Positions 8,588 through 16,155 of a stretch of DNA of 64,000 nt are shown one piece after another (the stretch's first letter is position 1; each line of letters opens with the position of its first letter). Location of the stretch: the NCBI GenBank assembly GCA_028280565.1, contig JANQLQ010000198.1:1-64000 (forward strand), given 5' to 3'. Below the pieces are notes generated by a model. It was not told the origin of the DNA. It saw only the letters and a list, made by a program, of their open reading frames with translations, and ran no database searches. The position numbers and the translations under genes are program-made. The DNA is from Fulvivirga sp. Its GTDB lineage: Bacteria > Bacteroidota > Bacteroidia > Cytophagales > Cyclobacteriaceae.

Positions 8588-8692
8588 AAGGAGTGTTTCT
8601 TCGTTTATCATAGGAATGTAGCAAATGCTTTTAGAAAGGCACAGGACAAAATGAATTACAGGTGCTTCCTGTATCTTCCTAGTTGATATCAC

Positions 8693-8740
8693 AACTATAG
8701 ATTTGCTAAATTAATATAGATATGCTAACTTACTATAGTT
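8693..8740. repeat. 19-bp iteron array upstream of InsA-like gene
   Basis: Three units spaced exactly 19 bases apart begin at 8696, 8715 and 8734: TATAGATTTGCTAAATTAA, TATAGATATGCTAACTTAC and TATAGTTATGCAGATACCC, the last running through the start codon. The block is also bounded by a perfect inverted pair, AACTATAG at 8693 and CTATAGTT at 8740. It looks like an operator array or a transposon end recognised by the adjacent DNA-binding protein. Confidence 0.75.
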
Positions 8741-9160
8741 ATGCAGATACCCTTGTGTCCTAAGTGTTCGTCTACAAAAGTGATCAAAAGCGGGATCATT
8801 AAAAACCGGCAGCGATTTCACTGTAAAAAATGTCATTACTACTTCACAGTGAGCAAATTAGGTAAGAATATTGATGATTACTATGTCATCAAAGCTTTAC
8901 AGCTTTACCTAGAGGGAGTGAGCTACCGGGAGATCGAGAGGCTGCTTGGGGTGAGTCACGTATCGGTGATGAATTGGGTAAAAAAATACCATATTAGTGC
9001 CCCGGAACGGTATGACTACCGGCCGACTTACCAGATCTTAAGTCATTACGAGTTACAAGTTTTTTTAGCAGATATGGAGAATCTAAGAGGTTCTGGTATG
9101 GTGATCACCGAGCTTGGCGACAAATTTATGCTCATTAAATGGGAGCGATTCCGGGATTAA
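8741..9160 (+). CDS. InsA-like zinc-ribbon/HTH DNA-binding protein
   Basis: A 139-aa protein. The N-terminus is a zinc ribbon like that of IS1 InsA (CPKCSSTKVIKSG ... FHCKKCHYYF; cysteine pairs at about 6/9 and 29/32). A helix-turn-helix follows (YLEGVSYREIERLLGVSHVS, then VMNWVKKYH, about residues 57-85). The C-terminal 50 residues are not a DDE transposase domain, and no InsB-like frame follows. It is therefore not a complete IS1 transposase. It is flanked by iteron-like repeats upstream (8693-8740) and inverted relatives downstream (9162-9206). Either it is a domesticated autoregulator or the single gene of a minimal mobile element. Confidence 0.75.
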   Translation: MQIPLCPKCSSTKVIKSGIIKNRQRFHCKKCHYYFTVSKLGKNIDDYYVIKALQLYLEGVSYREIERLLGVSHVSVMNWVKKYHISAPERYDYRPTYQILSHYELQVFLADMENLRGSGMVITELGDKFMLIKWERFRD

Positions 9161-9161
9161 T

Positions 9162-9206
9162 AACTATACCTTTAGCAAAGCTATATCGTTAAATCTATAC
9201 TTTAGG
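9162..9206. repeat. Inverted relatives of the iteron array
   Basis: Read on the minus strand this block contains TATAGATTTAACGA, then TATAGCTTTGCTAAAGG, then TATAGTT, clearly related to the upstream 19-bp units but less evenly spaced. The gene is thus bracketed by inverted repeat clusters about 45-48 bases long. Confidence 0.65.
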
Positions 9207-9284
9207 CCAGGAAAAACCACATTTAGACATTGAAGTTTTAGGCGGCCGTCTTGACTCAAACTAGACAACTAAAATTTCAATGGC

Positions 9285-10607
9285 ATGAAGAAAATACTTT
9301 ACAAGGCCCTAGCGGCTTTGTGCTGGTCGTGGTGTATCTGCATTTCGACCATGGCACAAGAACAGAAAGATGATCTAGTCGTAATGCCCAAAGACGACGA
9401 ATCTTATCAGCCGCTCACTTTAAAAATTAATGATTCGGGTTCAAAATTTGTCAGGTTCATTATCTGGCATCAGCAATGGTTACAGACGAATAACCGGGCG
9501 GAGGATGATTCAAAGCTCCAGCTTAATTCTTTTGCAAGAAGAAGCCGGTTTTTAGCCTACGCCCAGATTTCCCCTAAGTTTTTGATCTTAACACATTTCG
9601 GGCTTAACAACCTGAATACTGTTAACCTTAGTGCACTAGGAAATGATGGCGATGGGCCACAACTCTTCTTACATGGTGCTTGGACGGAATTTAAAGTCTC
9701 CAGCAGCAATGCACTCTTTGTTGGAACAGGTCTACATTATTGGAAAGGGCTGACACGTTTATCAAATGCCTCTACACTTAATTTTATGACCATGGACAAT
9801 CCCCGTCCTTTTGTTCATTGGCATTCTTTAGGAATAACCGATCAATTTGCTCGTCATTTTGGGGTTTATGCCAAAGGGCAGATCGGTCAGTTCGATTACA
9901 GGTTTGCGATAAACAACCCGTTAAATCCTGCGAATGCGCTGGGGCAAGGAACCAATTTTGGACAACGCTTCCCGGATGCATCAGTGGAGGCTTCGAATAT
10001 TACCTACAATGGGTCTGTGATAGATGAGGAGGATGGTGATCCTACTGGCAATACGATCGTAGAAGGATACTTTAGGTACAACCTTTTCGATACGGAATCC
10101 ACTAAGCTGCCCTATCAAGTCGGAACTTACTTCGGCAAGAAAAAGATACTGGGTATAGGCGCAGGTTTTTTCTCCCATGCCAATGGCGCCTACGATACGC
10201 TGGCTTTAAGTCATGAAAATGTTTTTCATGCGGCGTTAGACGTATTCTATGATGCCCCTGCCCCAGGAGGGGCTATCAATGCCTATGTTTCCTTTATTAA
10301 TTTTGACTATGGTGATAATTATGTATCTCGGTGGGCCGGGACAGGCACTAACCTTTACGGACAAGTGGGATACTTCATTGAGGCGTTGAAAATAATGCCC
10401 TATGTAGCTTTCCAGTCAGGTAATTATGATGGCTTGGAAGACAACATTACCGCTACAAACGTGGGTGTCAATTATTATGTAAACGGCCACCACGCCAAGA
10501 TTACCCTGGAGTACCATGCCATTAGGAATGATTTTAGAGAGCCCGGAACGGATACCACCAACGGCGATGTAACCCAATGGCGCCTTCAAACACACATTTT
10601 CCTCTAA
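9285..10607 (+). CDS. Outer-membrane porin-like protein of the acetate module
   Basis: A 440-aa protein with a signal peptide (MKKILYKALAALCWSWCICI ... TMAQ, cleavage near 24) and a beta-barrel-like mature part with alternating aromatic strands. Examples are FVRFIIWHQQWLQTNN, FLAYAQISPKFLILTHFG and the final strand VTQWRLQTHIFL, which ends in Leu. Composition and length fit phosphate-selective/OprP-type porins of Bacteroidota. It ends 11 bases before the symporter small subunit and is presumably in that operon. I infer that it lets acetate or other small carboxylates through the outer membrane. Confidence 0.75.
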   Translation: MKKILYKALAALCWSWCICISTMAQEQKDDLVVMPKDDESYQPLTLKINDSGSKFVRFIIWHQQWLQTNNRAEDDSKLQLNSFARRSRFLAYAQISPKFLILTHFGLNNLNTVNLSALGNDGDGPQLFLHGAWTEFKVSSSNALFVGTGLHYWKGLTRLSNASTLNFMTMDNPRPFVHWHSLGITDQFARHFGVYAKGQIGQFDYRFAINNPLNPANALGQGTNFGQRFPDASVEASNITYNGSVIDEEDGDPTGNTIVEGYFRYNLFDTESTKLPYQVGTYFGKKKILGIGAGFFSHANGAYDTLALSHENVFHAALDVFYDAPAPGGAINAYVSFINFDYGDNYVSRWAGTGTNLYGQVGYFIEALKIMPYVAFQSGNYDGLEDNITATNVGVNYYVNGHHAKITLEYHAIRNDFREPGTDTTNGDVTQWRLQTHIFL

Positions 10608-10618
10608 ACACAACCGTC

Positions 10619-10876
10619 ATGGATAAAGAAAAAATGAAATTGTACTGGAAGAAGAACCTAGGGTATTTGATGATATTGTTGGTGATTTGGTTCGTGGTAT
10701 CTTATGCCTTCGGGATCTTATTTGTAGATCAACTGAACTCGATCAGGATCGCGGGTTTTAAACTTGGTTTCTGGTTTGCCCAGCAAGGCTCTATTTACAC
10801 GTTCGTGGTGCTCATATTCGTTTACGTGCGGCTTATGAACAAGCTAGACAAGGAATACGACGTGCACGAAGACTAA
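10619..10876 (+). CDS. DUF4212 small subunit of sodium/solute symporter
   Basis: An 85-aa protein with two membrane segments (about residues 12-32, LGYLMILLVIWFVVSYAFGI, and 52-72). The central phrase DQLNSIRIAGFKLGFWFAQQGS is typical of the DUF4212 family (small subunit partnered with VC_2705-type symporters; functional counterpart of YjcH beside ActP). ATG at 10619 gives MDKEKMKLYWKKN, the usual start; an earlier in-frame ATG inside the porin gene is unlikely. It is followed 24 bases later by the large subunit. Confidence 0.9.
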   Translation: MDKEKMKLYWKKNLGYLMILLVIWFVVSYAFGILFVDQLNSIRIAGFKLGFWFAQQGSIYTFVVLIFVYVRLMNKLDKEYDVHED

Positions 10877-10900
10877 TTCAATCAAAAAATATTTACTGTT

Positions 10901-12601
10901 ATGGATATTCAACTTTGGACCTATATCATCGTAGGTCTCACCTTCGGGCTGTATATTGGCATTGCCATTTGGTCCAGGGCAGGATCTACCAAAGACTTTT
11001 ATGTGGCCGGGGGTGGCGTACCGCCTTTGGCGAATGGGATGGCTACGGCCGCCGACTGGATGTCAGCTGCGTCTTTCATTTCTATGGCCGGCCTTATTTC
11101 CTTTATGGGATATGACGGCGGTGTGTACCTGATGGGGTGGACAGGAGGCTATGTTTTATTGGCCTTGTTGTTGGCGCCTTACCTGAGAAAGTTCGGGAAA
11201 TTTACTGTCCCTGATTTTATCGGTGACCGTTATTACTCTAACGTAGCCCGGACTGTGGCCGTGATTTGTGCCATTGTAGTTTCTTTCACCTACGTTGCCG
11301 GCCAGATGCGGGGCGTGGGCGTAGTGTTTGCCCGTTTCTTGGAGGTGCCCATCGATGTAGGGGTTTACATTGGCATGGCGATCGTGTTTTTTTACGCAGT
11401 ATTGGGAGGGATGAAAGGCATTACCTACACGCAAGTAGCACAGTACTGTGTGTTGATCTTTGCCTACATGGTCCCGGCGTTCTTTATTTCGATCCAATTG
11501 ACCGGACATATCTTACCCCAGTTCGGCTTTGGAGGGACCCTGGCTGACGGCTCGGGCACGTACTTGCTGGATAAGCTCGATCAACTTCACGTGGAGCTGG
11601 GTTTTGCTGAATACACGTCAGGGTCAAAATCCATGGTCGATGTATTTGCCATCACTTTCGCATTGATGGTCGGTACCGCAGGCCTTCCCCACGTGATTGT
11701 GCGGTTTTTCACGGTACCGAAGGTTAGGGACGCACGGAAGTCCGCTGGCTTCGCATTAGTTTTTATTGCCATACTGTACACGACTGCCCCGGCTATTGGC
11801 GCTTTCGCCAGGACGAACCTGATCGAGACGGTCTCGGAAAAAAGCTATTCTTCCATGCCCACGTGGTTCTCTAATTGGGAAGCGACAGGATTGATCTCTT
11901 TTGAAGACAAAAATGGCGATGGCAATATTCAATATGTCGGGGACGCTGCAACTAACGAGTTGACCATAGACCGCGACATTATGGTATTGGCCAATCCCGA
12001 GATTGCCAACCTGCCGAATTGGGTCATAGCCCTTGTGGCTGCCGGGGGATTAGCAGCGGCACTTTCCACCGCTGCCGGGCTGTTGCTGGTCATCTCCACT
12101 AGCTTATCCCACGACCTGATCAAAAAACAGATCAAACCGGATATTTCTGAAAGAGGGGAGCTCCTATGGGCAAGGATCGGTGCCGCGGTGGCAGTAGGTA
12201 TAGCAGGTTATTTTGGGATCAATCCTCCTGACTTTGTAGCAGCCACGGTGGCCTTGGCTTTTGGACTGGCGGCGGCTTCTTTCTTCCCGGCTATCATTTT
12301 AGGGATCTTCGACAAGCGAATGAACCGCCAAGGGGCGATCAGCGGGATGGTCGTAGGGATCACGTTGATGTTCTTTTATATGGCTGTGTTCAAGTTGGGG
12401 TGGTTCGTAGATGAAAAACCTCCTTCTTCCGCATGGTGGTTCGGTATTTCGCCTGAAGGCTTTGGCACAATAGCCATGATCGTAAATATGGTGATCTCTA
12501 TTGTCGTTTCCCGGCTCACGCCAGAACCTCCCCAGGCTGTACAAGAATTGGTGGAGGACATACGGTTCCCTAAGGGCTCAGGGGCTGCCCAAGACCATTG
12601 A
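10901..12601 (+). CDS. Sodium:solute symporter, acetate-permease type
   Basis: A 566-aa SSS-family transporter with about 13 membrane helices. Recognisable segments include GGVPPLANGMATAADWMSAA (substrate and sodium site region), GWTGGYVLLALLLAPYLRKF, GTAGLPHVIVRFFTVP and the late ALSTAAGLLLVISTSLSHDL. The DUF4212 gene directly before it marks it as the large subunit of the VC_2705-like pair. An insert around residues 310-355 (FEDKNGDGNIQYVGDAATNE) has a calcium-binding-loop look (DKNGDGNIQ). With acs downstream, acetate or a similar short carboxylate is the likely substrate; this is context, not proof. Confidence 0.88.
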   Translation: MDIQLWTYIIVGLTFGLYIGIAIWSRAGSTKDFYVAGGGVPPLANGMATAADWMSAASFISMAGLISFMGYDGGVYLMGWTGGYVLLALLLAPYLRKFGKFTVPDFIGDRYYSNVARTVAVICAIVVSFTYVAGQMRGVGVVFARFLEVPIDVGVYIGMAIVFFYAVLGGMKGITYTQVAQYCVLIFAYMVPAFFISIQLTGHILPQFGFGGTLADGSGTYLLDKLDQLHVELGFAEYTSGSKSMVDVFAITFALMVGTAGLPHVIVRFFTVPKVRDARKSAGFALVFIAILYTTAPAIGAFARTNLIETVSEKSYSSMPTWFSNWEATGLISFEDKNGDGNIQYVGDAATNELTIDRDIMVLANPEIANLPNWVIALVAAGGLAAALSTAAGLLLVISTSLSHDLIKKQIKPDISERGELLWARIGAAVAVGIAGYFGINPPDFVAATVALAFGLAAASFFPAIILGIFDKRMNRQGAISGMVVGITLMFFYMAVFKLGWFVDEKPPSSAWWFGISPEGFGTIAMIVNMVISIVVSRLTPEPPQAVQELVEDIRFPKGSGAAQDH

Positions 12602-12620
12602 TATTAAGAGAATAATATAG

Positions 12621-12687
12621 GATAGTGTAAGGCATGGGCAAGAGATCCGTTAAGATGGATTTTTCATTTGCCCAGGCTTACACTGTC
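12621..12687 (+). terminator. Long hairpin between symporter and kinase genes
   Basis: GATAGTGTAAGGCATGGGCA pairs with TGCCCAGGCTTACACTGTC to give an almost perfect stem of about 20 bp; the loop holds a smaller ATCC/GGAT pairing. TTATTTG follows, so it is a weak rather than a strong U-tract. It lies 19 bases after the symporter stop and about 180 bases before the next start, so it may terminate or attenuate the transport transcript, or stabilise its 3' end. Confidence 0.6.
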
Positions 12688-12867
12688 TTATTTGCCCGGA
12701 ATTTGCTAACTTAAATAACGATCCTGTTTATACTCCAGCGGCTTTGAGGCTTCCGAGCAGTGTTGCGTAACAAAGTTTAAGCATGATATCGTAGGCTCAA
12801 TATCGTTCCTGTTTTTCATCGGGGACAGGGCCTGGACAAGGCATTTCAATTGCAAAAAGATCAAAAA

Positions 12868-13077
12868 ATGAATCGCAGGGTAGCACAAGCATTGATCATC
12901 ATTTTTGTTATTTTCCTGATGCTCTTCCATGCGCCCGTGATAGAGGTCATCAACCGTAACGCCCTTGTATTGGGTATCCCGGTTATGCTCCTTTATTTCG
13001 GCCTGCTCTGGCTAGCCCTCATTTTTTTGACTTGGTTCGTTATCGACAAATTCAAAGACCAGGACCATGGAAATTAA
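12868..13077 (+). CDS. Small membrane protein preceding sensor kinase
   Basis: A 69-aa protein with two hydrophobic helices (about residues 6-24, AQALIIIFVIFLMLFHAPVI, and 33-58) and a charged C-terminus (FKDQDHGN). ATG at 12868 (MNRRVAQAL) is preferred to an in-frame TTG at 12850. It overlaps the kinase gene by 11 bases, a tight coupling. Similar short proteins precede SSS-type transporters or sensors in other bacteria, in the manner of DUF3311/DUF997, so I infer an accessory subunit of the transporter-like half of the kinase. Family membership is not certain. Confidence 0.7.
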   Translation: MNRRVAQALIIIFVIFLMLFHAPVIEVINRNALVLGIPVMLLYFGLLWLALIFLTWFVIDKFKDQDHGN

Positions 13078-15778
13078 GGGTTTGGTCATACTGTTTTCCT
13101 TTTTGTACTTAGGCTTGCTCTTCGCCATAGCCTATTGGGCGGAAAAGAACAGCCAGAGCAAGTGGGTCAATAATTCTTACATTTATGCCCTGTCACTCGC
13201 AGTGTATTGCACGGCATGGACTTATTATGGCAGTGTGGGCCGTGCTGCAGATGAGGGATTGGATTTCCTTACCACTTACATTGGACCCGTGCTGGTATCC
13301 CCTTTGATGTGGGTGCTGCTACGTAAAATAATTCGCATCTGCAAGGTACAGCGGATCACTACGATTGCCGATTTTATTTCCGCTCGGTATGGCAAAGACC
13401 CCTTCCTAGGGGGGCTTGTTACATTGGTCTGTGTCATCGGCATTTTACCCTACATTTCCATCCAGATCAAGGCGATATCAGTGAGTTTTTCTACCCTGAT
13501 GGGGACGGAAGTGATAGGCAGAGAGGCTTCTTTCTTTGATGATACGGCCTTCTACATTACCTTGTTTTTATCCATTTTCACTGTACTCTTCGGGGCACGT
13601 AAAGTTGATGCCAACCAGGCCAATAATGGATTGATCGTGGCGATTGCTTTTGAGTCGGTCTTCAAGCTGGTGGCTTTCCTAATCGTAGGGCTCTACGTGA
13701 CTTTTGTCATTTTTGGAGGGTTCGAAGATCTTTTTACCCAAGCTTCAGCGCTGCCTGACTACGCAAAGCTCGTCACCATCGATGAAAAAGATGGCTATGC
13801 CAACTGGATGTGGCTCAACTTACTTTCGATGATGGCGATCCTGCTGCTTCCGCGACAATTCCACATGGGAGTTAAGGAAAATAAGGATGAACAGCATCTC
13901 AAGAAGGCCATGTGGCTCTTCCCATTGTACCTGTTACTGATCAATATTTTTGTGATCCCCATCGCGCTCGGGGGCAATCTTTTATTTCAAGGCCAGCAGG
14001 TGGACACGGATACCTATGTATTGGCCATACCGGTGTCAAACGGGAACAGTCCGTTGGCCATGATTGCGTACTTGGGAGGGTTATCGGCGGCTACCAGCAT
14101 GATCATTGTCTCTACCACTGCCTTGGCGGTGATGCTAGGTAACAGTGTCTTTATGCCTACCATTGTACGGAGCAAGAGACTTTCTACGGTCTTCGCTAAC
14201 AACCTATCCCTGATCTTGGTGAGAAGCCGCCAAGCCATGATCCTATTGATCATGCTGTTTGCCTACCTGTACTTCAAAAATGTGAGCGGGCAGTTTTCGC
14301 TGATCTCCATTGGATTGATCTCTTTTGCCGCGGTGGCCCAGTTTGCCCCGGCGGTGCTGGGAGGGATCTACTGGAAAGGAGCTACTCGCCATGGCGCCAT
14401 TGCCGGTATCATTATTGGGTTTATCCTATGGTTTTATACCTTGATCGTTCCCACTATGATAAACTCAAGTGGTACAGGCTCTTACATTCTTTCTGACGGC
14501 CTGTTTGGGATAGCCTTGCTCAGGCCACAGGAGTTTCTCGGGCTTACCTCGCTGAGCTACATTAACATCGGGGTTTTTTGGAGTCTCTTTTTTAATGTAT
14601 GCACCTTTTTCGTGGTTTCCGTTTTTTCCGTACGGTCTACGAAAGAGACGAACCAGGCCGAGGTATTTGTGGATATTTTTAAATATTCCATGGTTTACGA
14701 AAGCTCCATCGTATGGAAGGGTACCGCCTATGTAGAGGACATAAAATCGTTGATCAGCGCTTTTTTGGGGAAAGAACGTACCGAACGTGCCTTTGTAAAG
14801 TTCATAAAGAACAATAACCTGGACAGTCGGTCTGCCGAGGCGGACTTTAGGGTGGTAAACTACGCGGAGAAGCTTTTGGCGGGAGCTGTAGGATCTGCAT
14901 CCGCCAGGGCACTGATCTCGACCGTGGTGAAGGAGGACCATATTGATATCAACGAGGTGTTCCAGATCTTGCAGGAATCGCAGCGGGTGATCTCGGATAA
15001 CAAGGAACTCAAGCAGAAGTCCGAGGAATTGGAGATTGCCAGTGCCAAGCTAAGAAAGGCTAACCGCGAACTGACCCAGCTCGACAAGCTAAAAGATGAG
15101 TTTATATCCACTGTGACCCACGAGATGCGGACCCCGATCACCTCGATCCGGGCGTTTTCCGAGATACTTACTGATCATACTGACCTTGAGCCGAAGGAAC
15201 GTGCGCATTTCTTGCGTACTATCATCAGTGAAACGGAAAGAATGGAACGGCTGATCAACCAAGTGCTGGATTTAGAAAAAATGGAATCCGGCCAGCTCAA
15301 GATGGATCTTGTCCCGGTACAGTTGAATGATATTGTAAAAGATGCTGTAAACGCATTAGAGCAACTTGCCAAAGACAAAGGCATTGATCTTTCGGTAGAC
15401 CTGTTAAATCGTCTGCCACCCGTTCAAGGTAACCGGGACAGGCTTATGCAAGTGCTTATTAACTTGGTTTCCAATGCGATCAAATTCTGCGATCCCGAAA
15501 AAGGTGTGATCGTAGTTTCTACAAGCAATAGTGACGGTACCGCCAAATTATCCGTGGAAGATAATGGTATAGGTATACCCGGTGAGAGCCGGAAGCTAAT
15601 ATTCGAGGCATTTTACCAGGCCAAAGACCAAAATCTTAAAAAACCTGGGGGAAGTGGACTAGGACTGACTATATGTAAAAAAATTATCGAACGGCACAAT
15701 GGTAAGATCTGGGTAGAAAATAACAAGACCGGTGGATCTGTCTTCACCTTTAGCCTACCATTAAGTGATTTGTTATGA
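13067..15778 (+). CDS. SSS transporter-histidine kinase fusion (CrbS-like)
   Basis: A 903-aa hybrid. Residues about 1-500 form a sodium/solute symporter-like module of about 13 helices (SLAVYCTAWTYYGSVGRAAD near 43; ATSMIIVSTTALAVMLGN near 344). A soluble linker and a coiled coil follow (about 625-680). The kinase comprises HisKA with His685 in VTHEMRTP and HATPase boxes NLVSNAIKFC, DNGIGIPG and GGSGLGLTICKKI. This layout matches CbrA and CrbS; CrbS controls acs in Vibrio and Pseudomonas. No PAS domain is obvious. Genes before and after overlap it, and acs lies two genes downstream, so it probably senses acetate flux or state and controls acs or transport. Confidence 0.9.
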   Translation: MEIKGLVILFSFLYLGLLFAIAYWAEKNSQSKWVNNSYIYALSLAVYCTAWTYYGSVGRAADEGLDFLTTYIGPVLVSPLMWVLLRKIIRICKVQRITTIADFISARYGKDPFLGGLVTLVCVIGILPYISIQIKAISVSFSTLMGTEVIGREASFFDDTAFYITLFLSIFTVLFGARKVDANQANNGLIVAIAFESVFKLVAFLIVGLYVTFVIFGGFEDLFTQASALPDYAKLVTIDEKDGYANWMWLNLLSMMAILLLPRQFHMGVKENKDEQHLKKAMWLFPLYLLLINIFVIPIALGGNLLFQGQQVDTDTYVLAIPVSNGNSPLAMIAYLGGLSAATSMIIVSTTALAVMLGNSVFMPTIVRSKRLSTVFANNLSLILVRSRQAMILLIMLFAYLYFKNVSGQFSLISIGLISFAAVAQFAPAVLGGIYWKGATRHGAIAGIIIGFILWFYTLIVPTMINSSGTGSYILSDGLFGIALLRPQEFLGLTSLSYINIGVFWSLFFNVCTFFVVSVFSVRSTKETNQAEVFVDIFKYSMVYESSIVWKGTAYVEDIKSLISAFLGKERTERAFVKFIKNNNLDSRSAEADFRVVNYAEKLLAGAVGSASARALISTVVKEDHIDINEVFQILQESQRVISDNKELKQKSEELEIASAKLRKANRELTQLDKLKDEFISTVTHEMRTPITSIRAFSEILTDHTDLEPKERAHFLRTIISETERMERLINQVLDLEKMESGQLKMDLVPVQLNDIVKDAVNALEQLAKDKGIDLSVDLLNRLPPVQGNRDRLMQVLINLVSNAIKFCDPEKGVIVVSTSNSDGTAKLSVEDNGIGIPGESRKLIFEAFYQAKDQNLKKPGGSGLGLTICKKIIERHNGKIWVENNKTGGSVFTFSLPLSDLL

Positions 15779-16134
15779 AAAAGATCCTAATTGTGGATGA
15801 TGAGCCCAATATCATAATGTCATTGGAGTTCCTCATGAAAAAGAATGGGTATGAAGTATTCATCGCCAGGGACGGTTCCGAAGCGATCACTATCGTGGAC
15901 CAAGAAGTACCCCAAGTGGTGGTGCTGGATATTATGATGCCCAAAGTGGACGGCTACGAGGTGTGTGAATACATTAAAAAACAAAAAAGACTGACCACTA
16001 AGGTGATATTTCTTTCTGCCAAAGGCAAGGAAAGTGACATTCGCAAGGGGTACGACTCCGGGGCGGATTTTTACATGACAAAACCTTTTTCTACGAAGGT
16101 TTTAGTACAAAAAGTGAATGAACTTACAAACTAA
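15775..16134 (+). CDS. Receiver-only response regulator
   Basis: A 119-aa CheY-like receiver. The acidic pair is Asp8/Asp9 (ILIVDDEP), the phosphorylation site Asp52 (VVVLDIMMPKVDG), the conserved Ser in IFLSAKG, and the Lys in MTKPF. There is no output domain, unlike CrbR, which carries a LuxR-type HTH. It overlaps the kinase gene by ATGA and is surely its partner. A receiver alone must act by protein contact, as a phosphate sink, or through another regulator. Confidence 0.93.
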   Translation: MKKILIVDDEPNIIMSLEFLMKKNGYEVFIARDGSEAITIVDQEVPQVVVLDIMMPKVDGYEVCEYIKKQKRLTTKVIFLSAKGKESDIRKGYDSGADFYMTKPFSTKVLVQKVNELTN

Positions 16135-16155
16135 CCTATAAAGTATTGATGTATT

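Noticed and set aside
8741-9160. Complete IS1 element
   Set aside because: Only the InsA-like zinc ribbon and HTH are present; no DDE transposase frame follows and the flanks are iteron-like rather than IS1 ends.
14465-14941. 158-codon antisense frame inside the fusion kinase
   Set aside because: The kinase reading is certain; the antisense frame has no domain features.
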